A DNA stretch of 64,000 nt from an uncultured Eubacteriales bacterium (GCA_900317515.1 ONHA01000003.1:62001-126000), one strand, 5' to 3'; positions 23,466 to 32,997 are shown, numbered from the stretch's first letter. Made by a program: numbers and translations. Notes: generated by a model not told the origin, from the sequence alone.

Positions 23466-25049
23466 TTATGCGGTTAATGCATCCACTTTCTGTAAAAACG
23501 TAACCATCATAGCCCTGTTGCATGTCACATTCGGACTGAACGTGCCTGCTCCATACCCTGATGTAATGCCATTTTCGACCGCCCAGTCAACAGACGCCTT
23601 ATACCATGCATCCTCTGCAACATCTGTAAATGTCGAGGAAATTGTCGGTTTCCGATAGATACCGGCTGCCTTTGCATAATTTGCAAGGAATGTCACGATC
23701 ATTGCTCTCGTACAGGTAGTGTTGGGCTGGAAAGTACCCGTCCCGTAACCGGAAGTAATTTTATTTGCCACTGCCCATTTTATCGCATCATTATACCAGG
23801 CGGTCGATGGGACATCAGCAAATTCTTTTGTCTGCAAGGCGCTCACATCCGGCTTCCCTGCCAGATTATAAAGAAACGTTACCGCCTGCGCGCGGGAAAG
23901 AGGTGCCATTGGCCGGAAGGTGCCTTCACCCATACCGGAAGTCACTTCTTTTGCCACTGCCCAATAGACAGGATACCCATACCAGGAAGCTGTCTTAACA
24001 TCCTTGAATGATTTTATGTAATGTACATTTGCAAGAAGAATCGAATCGTTTTTCGTCCCTACGCTTAAGTTCAACCACTCCTGTTCTGTACCTCCGTAAT
24101 AAACATCTGTAATGGCCGGACAGTTTTCAAAGGACTCGTGACCGATCCTGCTGCATTCTGAGAAAAGGATAACCTTGCGCAAATTGCTGCATCCTCTAAA
24201 ATGTCCCAGATAATCGGCAAATGACTTGATCCCCTTTCCGATTACCAGTGTCTCCAGGGAGGTACATCTCGCAAACCCACCATCTGCTAAATGCTCAACC
24301 GAATCAGGAATGACGGCCAGTTTAAGAGATGTACAATTTCTAAAAGCATCCGTCCCTATACTCTGCAGACCCTCATTTAATGTGATAAAAGCAAGATCCT
24401 CGCAATCCGTAAAACAGAACGACTCCAGAGTCTTAACACTTGACGGAATCGTAATACTCACAAGTCCGCTCTTCCAGAAAGAACGAAAACCAATTGATTG
24501 TATATTAGAAGGAATCACAATACTTCTCAAGTTCTCGCAATGAGAAAAAATCTCGTCCGGCACTTTTTCAAGCTGTTTTGGTATATTGGCACTCGAAAGA
24601 TTTGTACATCCGCTAAAGACCTCCCAGCCCAATGTTGTAACGGAGTCCGGCAGCTGTACAGCCTTCAAAGAAATACAATTGTCAAAGGCTTCGTTCCCAA
24701 TTGTTGTGATACTGTCTGGAAAATTAATCTCCTCCAGGTTGACACAATTCCAGAAAGCCCCGCTACCGATTGAGGTAATCGTACCGGGCAGTGTAACTTT
24801 CGTGATATTTCTGCACTGCGAAAATGCCTCACCTGCGATTGTCGTCACTGTCCTGCCGCCGATTTTTTCCGGGATCACTAACTCGCCCTCAGCACTTGTC
24901 TGGCAATCAACGATGGAAACTGTCCCGTCTCCGTTTGCCTTTATACTGAGCTGACTTATTTCAGCAGCGGATACATTAATCGGAACAATGAAAAATAAAA
25001 CCACTGCTGCTGCCAATACTCTCAATGTTCGCATCATTATAGTCTTCAT
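23466..25049 (-). CDS. BspA-like leucine-rich repeat surface protein with SLH domains
   Basis: A 527-residue secreted protein: signal peptide (1-28), about a dozen BspA/TpLRR-type leucine-rich repeats of some 23 residues (about 50-340; units such as IGSGAFWNCVNLEEINFPDS), then three SLH repeats (about 345-527) for attachment to the cell wall. Such LRR proteins often mediate adhesion or binding to other cells. The gene is clearly more A+T-rich than its neighbours, with many AAA, ATT and TTT codons, which suggests recent acquisition. GAGGT precedes the ATG at 25049. It lies 57 bases downstream of the glutamate synthase-like gene. Confidence 0.88.
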   Translation of the reverse strand: MKTIMMRTLRVLAAAVVLFFIVPINVSAAEISQLSIKANGDGTVSIVDCQTSAEGELVIPEKIGGRTVTTIAGEAFSQCRNITKVTLPGTITSIGSGAFWNCVNLEEINFPDSITTIGNEAFDNCISLKAVQLPDSVTTLGWEVFSGCTNLSSANIPKQLEKVPDEIFSHCENLRSIVIPSNIQSIGFRSFWKSGLVSITIPSSVKTLESFCFTDCEDLAFITLNEGLQSIGTDAFRNCTSLKLAVIPDSVEHLADGGFARCTSLETLVIGKGIKSFADYLGHFRGCSNLRKVILFSECSRIGHESFENCPAITDVYYGGTEQEWLNLSVGTKNDSILLANVHYIKSFKDVKTASWYGYPVYWAVAKEVTSGMGEGTFRPMAPLSRAQAVTFLYNLAGKPDVSALQTKEFADVPSTAWYNDAIKWAVANKITSGYGTGTFQPNTTCTRAMIVTFLANYAKAAGIYRKPTISSTFTDVAEDAWYKASVDWAVENGITSGYGAGTFSPNVTCNRAMMVTFLQKVDALTA

Positions 25050-25106
25050 CTGTATACCTCATACATATTCTTACAATCCGGTTAAACGTTTTTGCAATAA
25101 ACTATG

Positions 25107-26333
25107 TCACTCTTTCTCTCTCAGCCCTGTCATATACTCATCCATGGCCTCCGCGACCATCTTCGAGTACTTGACCGCCTCGACGACCGTGCGGGCGCCC
25201 TTGACGACGTCGCCGCTCGCGAACACCCCGTCACGGGTCGTATGGCCGGCCTTATCCGTCCAGACGAGCCCCTGCCGGGTCGTCGCGATATCCGAGGTCG
25301 TGTTGACGATCTTGTCCTTCGGTCCCTGGCTCACCGCCACGATCGTGGAATCCGCCGGATAGAGCTTCTCCTCACTGTAGTCGACCGGATTTCCTTCCTC
25401 ATCAAATGTCGCCTTCTTGAAGACCGGTCCCTCATCCTCGATGCGGACCGTGTTGAACCCGTAATGGATCTCGACGCCGTCAGCCACCGCGTAATCGATC
25501 TCCCGCTCGCTGGCCGCCGCCTTGCTCGACCGCTCGTAGACATCCACGACGCGGGCTCCGTGACGGATCGCCGTCCGGGCCACATCGATGGCCGAATTGC
25601 CGGCTCCGATGATCGCGACCGTGTCGCCCAGGCGGTAGCTGTCCGGATTCGCCAGGTAATCGATCGCAAAATGCACATTTCCGAGACTCTCGCCGACGAC
25701 CCCCAGCGTGCGCGGACGCCAGACACCTGTCCCGATGAACACGGACGCATAGCCGTCCCGGAAGAGATCGTCGACCGTGAGCGCCCCGCCGATGGAGGTG
25801 TTCGGGCGGATCAGGATGCCCATCTCGCGCAGTCTCTCCTCGTACTCGTCGAGCAGGATCTTGGGCAGGCGGAACGCCGGGATCCCGTAGCGAAGCACGC
25901 CGCCGATCTTGTCGCGGCTGTCGAACAGGGTCACCTTGTAGCCCTTGCGCGCAAGCATGATCGCGATTGTGAGGCCTGCAGGACCGCTGCCGATGATCGC
26001 CGCCCGCTGGCCGTTCCAGGGCGCTTTCTCGACCTTCATGCGGTCAAGATATTTCTCGGAGATATAGTCCTCGATGCTGGACCAGTGGATCGGCGTCCCC
26101 TTGCGGGCCTGAATGCAGTGGCCCTCGCACTGGGCCTCATGGTTGCAGACCAGCGCGCAGACGGTACTTAAGGGGTTGTTCTCGAAGAGCTGTTTTCCGG
26201 CCTCATCGCTCTTCCCATCGAGAAAGAGCTCGATCATCTGCGGGATCGGCGTGCGGACGGGACATCCCTCCACACACATGGGCTTCTTGCATTTAAGACA
26301 CCTTCTCGCCTCTTTCACTACATGAACTGCCAT
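25107..26333 (-). CDS. Glutamate synthase small subunit-like flavoprotein
   Basis: A 408-residue FAD/NAD(P) oxidoreductase of the GltD/NfnL class. Two Cys clusters for 4Fe-4S centres stand at the N-terminus (CLKCKKPMCVEGCP and CALVCNHEAQCEGHC), then an FAD dinucleotide fold (IGSGPAGLTIAIMLA) and an NAD(P) fold (IGAGNSAIDVART), ending with GVFASGDVVKGARTVVEAV. It passes electrons from NAD(P)H to a partner: glutamate synthase large subunit, a ferredoxin enzyme or another dehydrogenase. No such partner gene is adjacent, so the reaction is open. ATG at 26333 follows GGGAGG; the form starting at 26387 is unlikely. Confidence 0.9.
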   Translation of the reverse strand: MAVHVVKEARRCLKCKKPMCVEGCPVRTPIPQMIELFLDGKSDEAGKQLFENNPLSTVCALVCNHEAQCEGHCIQARKGTPIHWSSIEDYISEKYLDRMKVEKAPWNGQRAAIIGSGPAGLTIAIMLARKGYKVTLFDSRDKIGGVLRYGIPAFRLPKILLDEYEERLREMGILIRPNTSIGGALTVDDLFRDGYASVFIGTGVWRPRTLGVVGESLGNVHFAIDYLANPDSYRLGDTVAIIGAGNSAIDVARTAIRHGARVVDVYERSSKAAASEREIDYAVADGVEIHYGFNTVRIEDEGPVFKKATFDEEGNPVDYSEEKLYPADSTIVAVSQGPKDKIVNTTSDIATTRQGLVWTDKAGHTTRDGVFASGDVVKGARTVVEAVKYSKMVAEAMDEYMTGLREKE

Positions 26334-26445
26334 TGTATTTCCTCCCTTCTTTTTGTGCAGTAAGTAATCTTGTATACAAGTATACAATATTTTTTAAAAT
26401 CCGCCTGCATTTATTGTCAAACAACATCCGAACTGTTGTACTTTT

Positions 26446-27711
26446 TCACGAACATTCCGCAAGAGAAATCACCGCCCGGTTTCCCGGCTCCGCCGTTGTC
26501 TCCATCATATACCTGATCCAGGGCCCGTAGTTGCTCTCCGCGAAGGCTTCGAGGAAATCCTCGTAGTGCGGACTCCCCATGATCTCCTCCCGGTGGTCAG
26601 CAAGCGTCCCCTCCGCGTAAGCACTCATAAAAGCGGCAAAGAGTTTTCCGATTTCCTCCCTCTTCGCGCGGGAATACCGTTTTCCGAGCACCGCCTCGAC
26701 GATCGAATCGAGATTCTCCCCGCTCGTCTCCGCCTCACTCGCGAGCGCTTCCTTGAGCCTCCTCGTCCCGTAACGGTCAATCGCAAGCGGGACCGTTTTA
26801 TAGGAAGCCGCCCGCTCATAGATGACAAGCTCCCCATAAATGTGCGGCGCCGCCATGAGCGGCGCGCTGATGATCTCATAAAAATCCCCGTCCTTCAGGA
26901 TCTCCTGGGAGTGCCGGTGCCCGGTGAAGGCCATCTGTACCCCGTGTTCCCGCAAAAGTCCGGCAAGCTCCGGCTCATCGAGCCGGTAGTAATCGTCGAG
27001 TTCCGCATTTCCCGCAGTCGTAAGGCTGTGATGGGAAATGAAAACCACCCGCTCCCCCATCTCCTCCGCCTCGGCAAGCTGCCTTTTAAGCCACTCCATG
27101 GTCTCTTTTTTGTATGTTCCGCGCTCTCCGCCCGGGACCGCCGTGTTGTCGTCCATCGCGAGGAATCGGCAGCCGTGCGTCACCACCGCGTAGGAATAGG
27201 AGGCCGGATCCCGCTCCGTGACATTGCAGAGCCGGTCGATGCAGCCAAAGAACTCCTCCTCCGTGAATCCGCAGTCGTGGTTGCCGGTCACCAGGATCAC
27301 CTCGCATCCGACCTCATGGAGCGGCGCAAGGATGTCCGTGAACGCCTCAAGGTCCTCCGCGCGGCTGCTGTTCGTGTTGTCCCCGCACATGAGGACGACG
27401 TCCGGCTTTCTCCCGGCTGCCTCCTCCGCGAAGGCCCGGGCGAGCTCCGGCGTATATTTTCCGAGGGTATAGACCGACGAGACATCGCTCAGCGTAAAAT
27501 GAAGATCCGACGTCACAAGACAGAAGGCCTCCTGCTCTCCGGCAGCCCCGGGGAGGGTCGGTTCGGAGACGGACACTGTTTCGGATGTTGCGGCAGCCGC
27601 TGTGTTTTCATTTTTCACGCCGCATCCTGCCAAAAACAGCGCAAACAAGACAGCCGGAGCCAAGATTCCCGCCGCATTTTTCCATCTCGAACCACGCATG
27701 TGTCCCGTCAC
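26446..27711 (-). CDS. Metallophosphoesterase lipoprotein
   Basis: About 421 residues: a lipoprotein signal ending in LAGC, a short Ala/Thr/Ser linker, then a calcineurin-like phosphoesterase domain with the metal motifs SDLHF (D-x-H), CGDNTNSSR (GD), VTGNHDC (GNHD), FISHHS and FTGHRHS (GHxH). It should hydrolyse a phosphate ester or cyclic nucleotide outside the cell; the substrate is unknown. I place the start at GTG 27711, preceded by GAGGG; an ATG at 27699 is the alternative. The longer form from 27873 runs through the promoter and is rejected. It appears monocistronic. Confidence 0.85.
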   Translation of the reverse strand: MTGHMRGSRWKNAAGILAPAVLFALFLAGCGVKNENTAAAATSETVSVSEPTLPGAAGEQEAFCLVTSDLHFTLSDVSSVYTLGKYTPELARAFAEEAAGRKPDVVLMCGDNTNSSRAEDLEAFTDILAPLHEVGCEVILVTGNHDCGFTEEEFFGCIDRLCNVTERDPASYSYAVVTHGCRFLAMDDNTAVPGGERGTYKKETMEWLKRQLAEAEEMGERVVFISHHSLTTAGNAELDDYYRLDEPELAGLLREHGVQMAFTGHRHSQEILKDGDFYEIISAPLMAAPHIYGELVIYERAASYKTVPLAIDRYGTRRLKEALASEAETSGENLDSIVEAVLGKRYSRAKREEIGKLFAAFMSAYAEGTLADHREEIMGSPHYEDFLEAFAESNYGPWIRYMMETTAEPGNRAVISLAECS

Positions 27712-27744
27712 TGTTTTTCCCTCTATCGACAGCCTGTTTCTCTT

Positions 27745-27773
27745 ATTATAAGAAATCTCATCCTGACTGGCAA
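27745..27773 (-). promoter_or_regulatory. Promoter of the metallophosphoesterase gene
   Basis: On the minus strand TTGCCA (27768-27773) and a perfect TATAAT (27745-27750) are 17 bases apart, 33 bases before the chosen start. Confidence 0.65.
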
Positions 27774-27918
27774 GCACCGGGTGCAATATTTTCTGATAAT
27801 ATAATCGCTTTTTGTGTTTGTATTTTACAAAATTCAGAACTATCTTATCCGATTCTGAATTATCCATGGACATCCCACTGAAAATATGGTAGGCTTCCCG
27901 TGCAGCAAAGGAGGTCTT

Positions 27919-29252
27919 ATGGGCAGAAAAGACGCACTTACCTACAACTACATGAATGACAACTCACGGTTCGCAGACATCATGAATTTCTTTCTCTACG
28001 CCGGAAAGCAGGTGATCCGGCCCGAGAGCCTCAGGAGTCTCGATTCCCGCATGACGGTCCTCCCCTTCGGGAGAAATTTTCGATCAATCCCTGTTCAAAA
28101 GTACAGAGATTTGTTAAAATACACCTGTGCCAGAACGGACGAAAAGGCAGCTTACCTCATTTTGGGTATCGAAAATCAGGACACGGTATCCTACGCGATG
28201 CCGGCCAGAACAATGCTCTACGACGCGGAGCAGTATGTCGGCCAGATGCGCGGCATAGAAAAACTCCACCGGGATAAAGCCCCGGGCGCAGGGGCAGAAA
28301 ATGAGACACCCCGGCATGACCGGCAAAGAGGTGCGGCCTTGATCTCCAGCGGGGAATTTCTGGAAGGATTTCAAAAAGACGACCGGCTCATCCCGGTGTT
28401 TACGGTGGTCATCAACTGGTCGGGAAAGGCGTGGACCGGTTTCCGCACCCTTCACGAGATGTTCGGCCCGGTTGATTCCTCAGTCCTGGCATTTATTCCC
28501 GACTACCGTATCAATCTGATCTCACCGACCGAGATGAGCGAGGAACATCGCTTCGGCAGGTGTTCTCATTTATCAGGCACTCCGGTGACAAGGACTCGTT
28601 AATTCGTGTGACAAATGAAGATACGGGTTTTCGCAGCATGGACCGTGAATCCGTGGAGATCATCAACATGGTGACCGGTGCAAACATTCGTATCAGGAAG
28701 AGGGAGGAAACGATCAACGTGTGCAAAGCGATCGATGATTTAGTGAAAGAAAAGGATACTGCCGTGAAGGAGAAATTCATTCTGCTCAGGGAGCGGGACG
28801 AAATCCTCAGAGAGAATGACGACATCCGCAGAGAAAACGACGACATCCGTAGAAAAAACGACGACATCCGCAGAGAGCGAGACGATGCCCGCAGGGAAAA
28901 CGACGACATCCGCAAAGAGAGAGACGACATCCGCAGAGAAATCGACGACATCCGTAGAAATAACGACGACATCCGCAGAGAAATCGACGACATCCGTAGA
29001 AATAACGACGACATCCGCAAAGAGCGCGATGACGCCCGCAGGGAAAACGACGACATCCGCAAAGAAAACGACGACATCCGCAAAGAGCGAGACGATGCCC
29101 GCAGGAACACTCTTAACGAGCAGTGCAGCATTCTCCGCAGCATCATGCAGAACCTGTCCGTAAGCGCCTCCGAAGCGATGAACATCGCCGGCATCCCCGA
29201 AGAAAAGCGGCCTCTTCTGGCGGCCGAACTCACAAAGACAGCAAAAGCCTGA
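27919..29252 (+). pseudogene. Rpn / PD-(D/E)XK nuclease family transposase-like gene, frameshifted
   Basis: The first part (27919-about 28545) encodes a protein of the Rpn/PD-(D/E)XK transposase-like family: MGRKDALTYNYMNDNSRFADIMN, then LILGIENQDTVSYAMPARTMLYDAEQY, and DYRINLISPTEMSEE. The frame then goes astray and stops at 28602. The normal continuation, TSLRQVFSFIRHSGDKDSL, is read in another frame from about 28540 to the stop at 29252. A small deletion near 28540-28548 is the simplest reason, although a sequencing error cannot be excluded. The second part is dominated by a 15-unit heptad repeat. AAAGGAGG precedes the ATG at 27919. Family members are DNA nucleases linked to recombination; this copy is probably inactive as one protein. 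Confidence 0.8.
28797..29111 (+). repeat. 15-unit 21-bp minisatellite coding for heptads
   Basis: Fifteen in-phase 21-base units encode DDIRREN-like heptads (first DEILREN, last DDARRNT; variants DDIRRKN, DDIRKER, DDIRREI, DDIRRNN, DDARREN). Pairs of variants recur in the same order, such as REI-RNN twice, which indicates duplication of multi-unit blocks. The product would be a highly charged coiled coil. The repeat keeps several frames and the antisense strand open, which produces spurious long reading frames. Confidence 0.9.
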
Positions 29253-29273
29253 GCACACCGCTCAGGCTTTTGC
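29241..29273. terminator. Shared bidirectional terminator overlapping both stop codons
   Basis: GCAAAAGCCTGAGC pairs perfectly with GCTCAGGCTTTTGC across ACACC. Each arm encodes Ala-Lys-Ala-stop on its own strand: the Rpn-like frame ends at 29252 and the thioesterase at 29262. Confidence 0.85.
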
Positions 29274-29996
29274 ATTTACTCTGATCTTAAATAGCACCTT
29301 CTCTCCTGCCTTGTCCGTCCCGAGAAGCGTAAAGGCATCCCCTTCCGCCCGGCTCACCAGCCGGACCTTTTGATCCATGCACACCTCACCGGCGTACTCC
29401 GTCTGGATCTCCCGCACCGGTCTTCTGCGAAAATCCGCCGGCATCCGGTCCCAGGCAAGGTCGATATAGCGGGCGTTGTTCATGTGGCCGTTGATATCCA
29501 CAAAGCTGTAGGGAACCGTAAAAAAGTCGCTCTCTCCCTCCCGGCTCACCTTCGGCGAGCACGGAAATGCCGCCTCCCCGCCCATGAGCGTCCCGGGCAC
29601 ATCCACGCCGGCCTCCTCCGGGTCCAGCATGACCCGCTCCCGCCCGTCGAGGAGCGTCCAGATTGCTGAGGAATTCACCAGCACATGTCCGTCGCCGTCC
29701 GTTATGCGGGTATACCGCGGAAAGAGGCTCCGCATCCGACGGCCCGGCCAGGAGGTCAGCATCACCTTCTCGTCGTATTCCGGCATTCTTGAAATGAAAA
29801 CTCTCTGCAGCGCCACCACCCAGAGATATCCTTTGTCCAGCGTCTTCTCCCTGCCGGCGCCGAGCATCGTCGTATGGGCGATCGCCGCCTCCGCCACCAT
29901 CGTAAAAAGCGCGCTCGGACGCAGACGCCTCATGGCGTCCACGTCCGAGCTCACGATTTCCAAATCCTTTTGATAAAGTAATGTATGTTCGTTCAT
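29262..29996 (-). CDS. Acyl-ACP thioesterase
   Basis: A 244-residue thioesterase of the FatA/bacterial acyl-ACP thioesterase family, made of two hot-dog folds (about 5-135 and 150-244). The second contains VDINGHMNNARYIDLAWD, matching the conserved N-x-H active-site segment. It frees fatty acids from acyl carrier protein. It lies 56 bases downstream of the FAD oxidoreductase gene and is probably co-transcribed with it; an AMP-ligase and ACP gene stand divergently on the other side. The ATG at 29996 has only a close AGGA as ribosome binding site. Confidence 0.87.
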   Translation of the reverse strand: MNEHTLLYQKDLEIVSSDVDAMRRLRPSALFTMVAEAAIAHTTMLGAGREKTLDKGYLWVVALQRVFISRMPEYDEKVMLTSWPGRRMRSLFPRYTRITDGDGHVLVNSSAIWTLLDGRERVMLDPEEAGVDVPGTLMGGEAAFPCSPKVSREGESDFFTVPYSFVDINGHMNNARYIDLAWDRMPADFRRRPVREIQTEYAGEVCMDQKVRLVSRAEGDAFTLLGTDKAGEKVLFKIRVNAKA

Positions 29997-30052
29997 TCCT
30001 GTCCGTTCGGATACTCTGACTCACCTTTATGCCTGCCTCCGGAAAATCCCGA

Positions 30053-31441
30053 TCAGAAGAAGCGCTCGACAAGCTCTCTCGAGTATTCGGCCGTCTCATC
30101 CATGTCACCAAAGCTCATGATCTCGCCGGCATAGAACGTGTCGTACTTGCCCTGCATGCCTTCGACCTTATCGTACCAGCCGGCCGCATAGTCCTCACTG
30201 AAAACATGCGGGAAATAGTAAACGCTCCACTCGTTGACCAGCTTCTTCGCCGGGTTCTTCATCGTCCAGAGATCCTTTAAGACGCGGGTCTTGCAGACAT
30301 CGTACGGAACCTCCGGCATATCCTTGTGCTTGCGGAGCGCATAGGTCGTGATGACCTGATCGACGCTGTCCTTCCAGCGGCGATAGTAGACCATGAGGTG
30401 GCCGATTCTCTCTCGCTTCATGTTGTCAAAGACATAGTAGGAGATCTCCGGATGATGCTTTTTGGTCGTCTCGATTGCCATGACGTCGTAGCGCTCGTAA
30501 TCGATCTTCGAGAAAAGCTCCCGCTCGTCTTCGCGGGTGTCGAAGTAATCGACCATACCGACCTGACCGTCCGCCCGCTTGTCCGGGATGTAAAGAGGCG
30601 CCGTCACGATGATCTTGTCGTACTCCTCGACCTCGCCGTTGACGGTCACATAGACTTTGCCGTCCTTCCGCTCGACCTTCTCGATCGCGGAGTTCAGCCG
30701 TGCCGGGTTCTTCAGGTGCTCGTTCAGCTGCTCCCAGATATACTGGGTGCCTTCCTTCCAGGTCCAGAGGTTGATCTTGATGAAGTTCATGCAGGTCTGG
30801 AAATCCAGATATTTCAGGACATAGGCTGCCGGGATCTCATCGAAATAGCCGTACCCGAATGAGGTGAACGGGCCGACCCAGATGTCCTGGACGAGCTCAA
30901 CCCCGTTGATCCTGCAGAACTCCGAGAACGGAAGAGCAAGATCCTTCAGGTTGGGGTTCTCTCCGCTCACCGGTTCGCGGTCCGCATTCTGCTGGGAACA
31001 GCCCTCATAGCGGCCTTCCGCGACGCCGCGGTGGCCGTTCAGGTCATAGCCCTTGTATTTGGTCTCGAGGAGCTCACCGAACTTCTTGACCTGCTTCTTC
31101 ATTTTGAGAAGGCGCGGAATCTTCAGGGGATTCTTCTTCGGATCAAACGGCTCGATGATATGGCCCTTCTGATCCTTGTATTTGCGGCTCAGCTGCGGCC
31201 CGTCGTGGGTGATTCCGCAGAATTCCTCCACGTCATGGACCGCATAGTAGGACGGAGCACCCATAATCGCACCCATCTCATAGCGGCGACCGTTAAAGTG
31301 CGGCGACCAGCACTTCCCGCCGACGCGGTCCAGTCTCTCCAGGATCGTATAGTTCTCATAGCCTTTCTTCTCCAGGTACATGCCTGCCGAAAGACCGGCC
31401 GGGCCTCCGCCGATGATGCAGATTCTTGTATTTTTATCCAT
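30053..31441 (-). CDS. FAD-dependent amine oxidase-like oxidoreductase
   Basis: A 462-residue flavoprotein. The N-terminus has the FAD dinucleotide motif IIGGGPAGLSAGMYLEKKG followed by ERLDRVGGKCWSP, as in amine oxidases, protoporphyrinogen oxidases and desaturase-like enzymes. A C-terminal segment DKVEGMQGKYDTFYAGEIMSFGD resembles the FAD-closing end of that superfamily. The substrate is unknown; the neighbouring thioesterase, ACP and ligase suggest an acyl or lipid-derived one. ATG at 31441 follows AAGGAGGAG. It leads the two-gene minus-strand unit. Confidence 0.8.
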   Translation of the reverse strand: MDKNTRICIIGGGPAGLSAGMYLEKKGYENYTILERLDRVGGKCWSPHFNGRRYEMGAIMGAPSYYAVHDVEEFCGITHDGPQLSRKYKDQKGHIIEPFDPKKNPLKIPRLLKMKKQVKKFGELLETKYKGYDLNGHRGVAEGRYEGCSQQNADREPVSGENPNLKDLALPFSEFCRINGVELVQDIWVGPFTSFGYGYFDEIPAAYVLKYLDFQTCMNFIKINLWTWKEGTQYIWEQLNEHLKNPARLNSAIEKVERKDGKVYVTVNGEVEEYDKIIVTAPLYIPDKRADGQVGMVDYFDTREDERELFSKIDYERYDVMAIETTKKHHPEISYYVFDNMKRERIGHLMVYYRRWKDSVDQVITTYALRKHKDMPEVPYDVCKTRVLKDLWTMKNPAKKLVNEWSVYYFPHVFSEDYAAGWYDKVEGMQGKYDTFYAGEIMSFGDMDETAEYSRELVERFF

Positions 31442-31556
31442 ATGCTCCTCCTTGAACATGTCATTACGTACCGGTTCAATGATCCTGATTGTTTGATCCG
31501 CCTGTGACCAGTATACTACCTATCAACAAAAAATGCACTAATTCCTTTATCGTCTA

Positions 31557-31585
31557 TGGTCATTTTTTACAAAGCATGCTATGAT
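31557..31585 (+). promoter_or_regulatory. Promoter candidate of the ligase-ACP-hyp run
   Basis: TGGTCA (31557-31562) and TATGAT (31580-31585) are 17 bases apart, 38 bases before the ligase start. The -35 box is only a partial match. Confidence 0.45.
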
Positions 31586-31623
31586 AAGCAGTGTATTTCC
31601 ATCGCTTTTTCAAAGGAGCCCCC

Positions 31624-32997
31624 ATGCGTTTTACATCCTTCCGGGAGATGCTGGCCTTCTATGCCGGGCTAACCCCCCATGCTCCCGCGCTTTTTTATGA
31701 AAATGAAAACCGCCCCGCCTCCCTCACATACGGCCAGCTTCTCTCCCTCACAGACCAGGAGGCCTCGATCGCCGGGGCAGACGGCGGCACCTGCCTCGCA
31801 TTTGTCCCTGATTTAAGCCGGTGGACGATCGGCGCCTTCTTCGGTGCCGTGTCAGCGGGTCTTCCCGTCGTGCTGCTGGACCCGAACGCCCCCGGGGAGG
31901 ACCTTGCCGCAGCGATTCGAAAGGCAAAAGCGGACCGCATCGCATGCCGCGACAGGGAGCTCCGGGAAGAGCTCTCCCATGCGCTCACGGAAGGGACATC
32001 CCTCAAAGCCGGCGACATCTGCTTCTTCACCTCAGGGACGACCGACAAGGCAAAGGCGGTTGTCCTCACCGAAAGCTCCCTCCTTGCGAGCGCCTGGAAC
32101 GGCAGCTCCTGCCTGCCCCTTGCACCGGAGGATACCCTGCTCCTTGAGCTTCCCTTAAACCATGTCTTCGGCATGGTCTGCGGCCTTCTGTGGGGGCTTG
32201 TCTCAGGCGCATCCGTGGCGATCGGCAGGGGGATCCGGCATATAAGAGAGGATTTTTCATTTTTCTCCCCGACCGCGGTCAGCCTGGTCCCGGACCTTCT
32301 CGCGTTCCTCCTTAAAGCTGACGCCCTGAATCCGGAGCTCTCCCTGATCCTCCTCGGAGCGGGCAGCTGCCCTAAGGAGCTCATTGCCGCCGCGAAGCAG
32401 AAGGGACTGCGCGTCAGCGCCGGCTACGGCCTCACCGAAGTCTCCTCCGGCATCGCGCTCTCCGTCGGGGAGGACCCCTACGCGATGACGGTCTGCCCGG
32501 ACGATGCGGTCACGATCGCGCCGGACGGGGAAATCCTGGTCAAATCTCCCCTCACCATGATGAAAGGCTACCTTGACGACCCGGAGGCGACCGCTGCCGT
32601 CTTAAGAGACGGAGTGCTGTCCACCGGGGATCTCGGTTTTCTCGATGAGAACGGCTGCCTGCACATCACCGGGCGCAAGAAGGAGATCCTGGTCCTTTCG
32701 GACGGGACAAAGATTTTTCTGCCCGAATATGAAGCCCTCCTGGCCGAAGCTCTTCCCGGAAGAGACTTTGCAGCAGTCCTCAGAGAAGGCCGCCCTGCCC
32801 TCCTCATCCGCGGAAATCCGGGGGAAAGAGACGAACTTCTCAAAAAAACAGCCGCTGTTCTTAAAAATATGCCCCGCGGACAGCAGCTTTATGCTATTCT
32901 GTTTACGGGCACTCCGCTCCCGCGGACATCGGCCGGTAAATTAAAGAGAAAAGAAATAGAAACAATAGCGGATACCGCCGGAAGGAGTACCTCATGA
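31624..32997 (+). CDS. AMP-dependent acyl/aryl acid ligase
   Basis: A 457-residue member of the ANL adenylating superfamily. Motifs: P-loop FFTSGTTDKAKAVVL, substrate/nucleotide YGLTEVSSG, STGDLG with the ribose Asp, RKKEI hinge, and SAGKLKRKEI with the catalytic Lys. It activates a carboxylic acid as an acyl-AMP and should load it on the carrier protein encoded next (ATGA overlap). The N-terminal half is shorter than in most acyl-CoA synthetases. AAAGGAG precedes ATG 31624; the upstream frame to 31591 lacks a start context. Confidence 0.87.
   Translation: MRFTSFREMLAFYAGLTPHAPALFYENENRPASLTYGQLLSLTDQEASIAGADGGTCLAFVPDLSRWTIGAFFGAVSAGLPVVLLDPNAPGEDLAAAIRKAKADRIACRDRELREELSHALTEGTSLKAGDICFFTSGTTDKAKAVVLTESSLLASAWNGSSCLPLAPEDTLLLELPLNHVFGMVCGLLWGLVSGASVAIGRGIRHIREDFSFFSPTAVSLVPDLLAFLLKADALNPELSLILLGAGSCPKELIAAAKQKGLRVSAGYGLTEVSSGIALSVGEDPYAMTVCPDDAVTIAPDGEILVKSPLTMMKGYLDDPEATAAVLRDGVLSTGDLGFLDENGCLHITGRKKEILVLSDGTKIFLPEYEALLAEALPGRDFAAVLREGRPALLIRGNPGERDELLKKTAAVLKNMPRGQQLYAILFTGTPLPRTSAGKLKRKEIETIADTAGRSTS

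Noticed and set aside
28797..29111. Possible CRISPR array
   Set aside because: Units are contiguous 21-bp repeats in a coding frame with no unique spacers and no cas genes.
28560..29252. An independent coiled-coil protein starting at the GTG at 28560
   Set aside because: Its first residues continue the Rpn-family sequence (FSFIRHSGDKDSL), so it is the tail of the frameshifted gene rather than a separate one.
28511..29275. Minus-strand frames rich in SLRMSSF and FADVVV repeats
   Set aside because: They are antisense readings of the 21-bp heptad minisatellite, which keeps all frames open.
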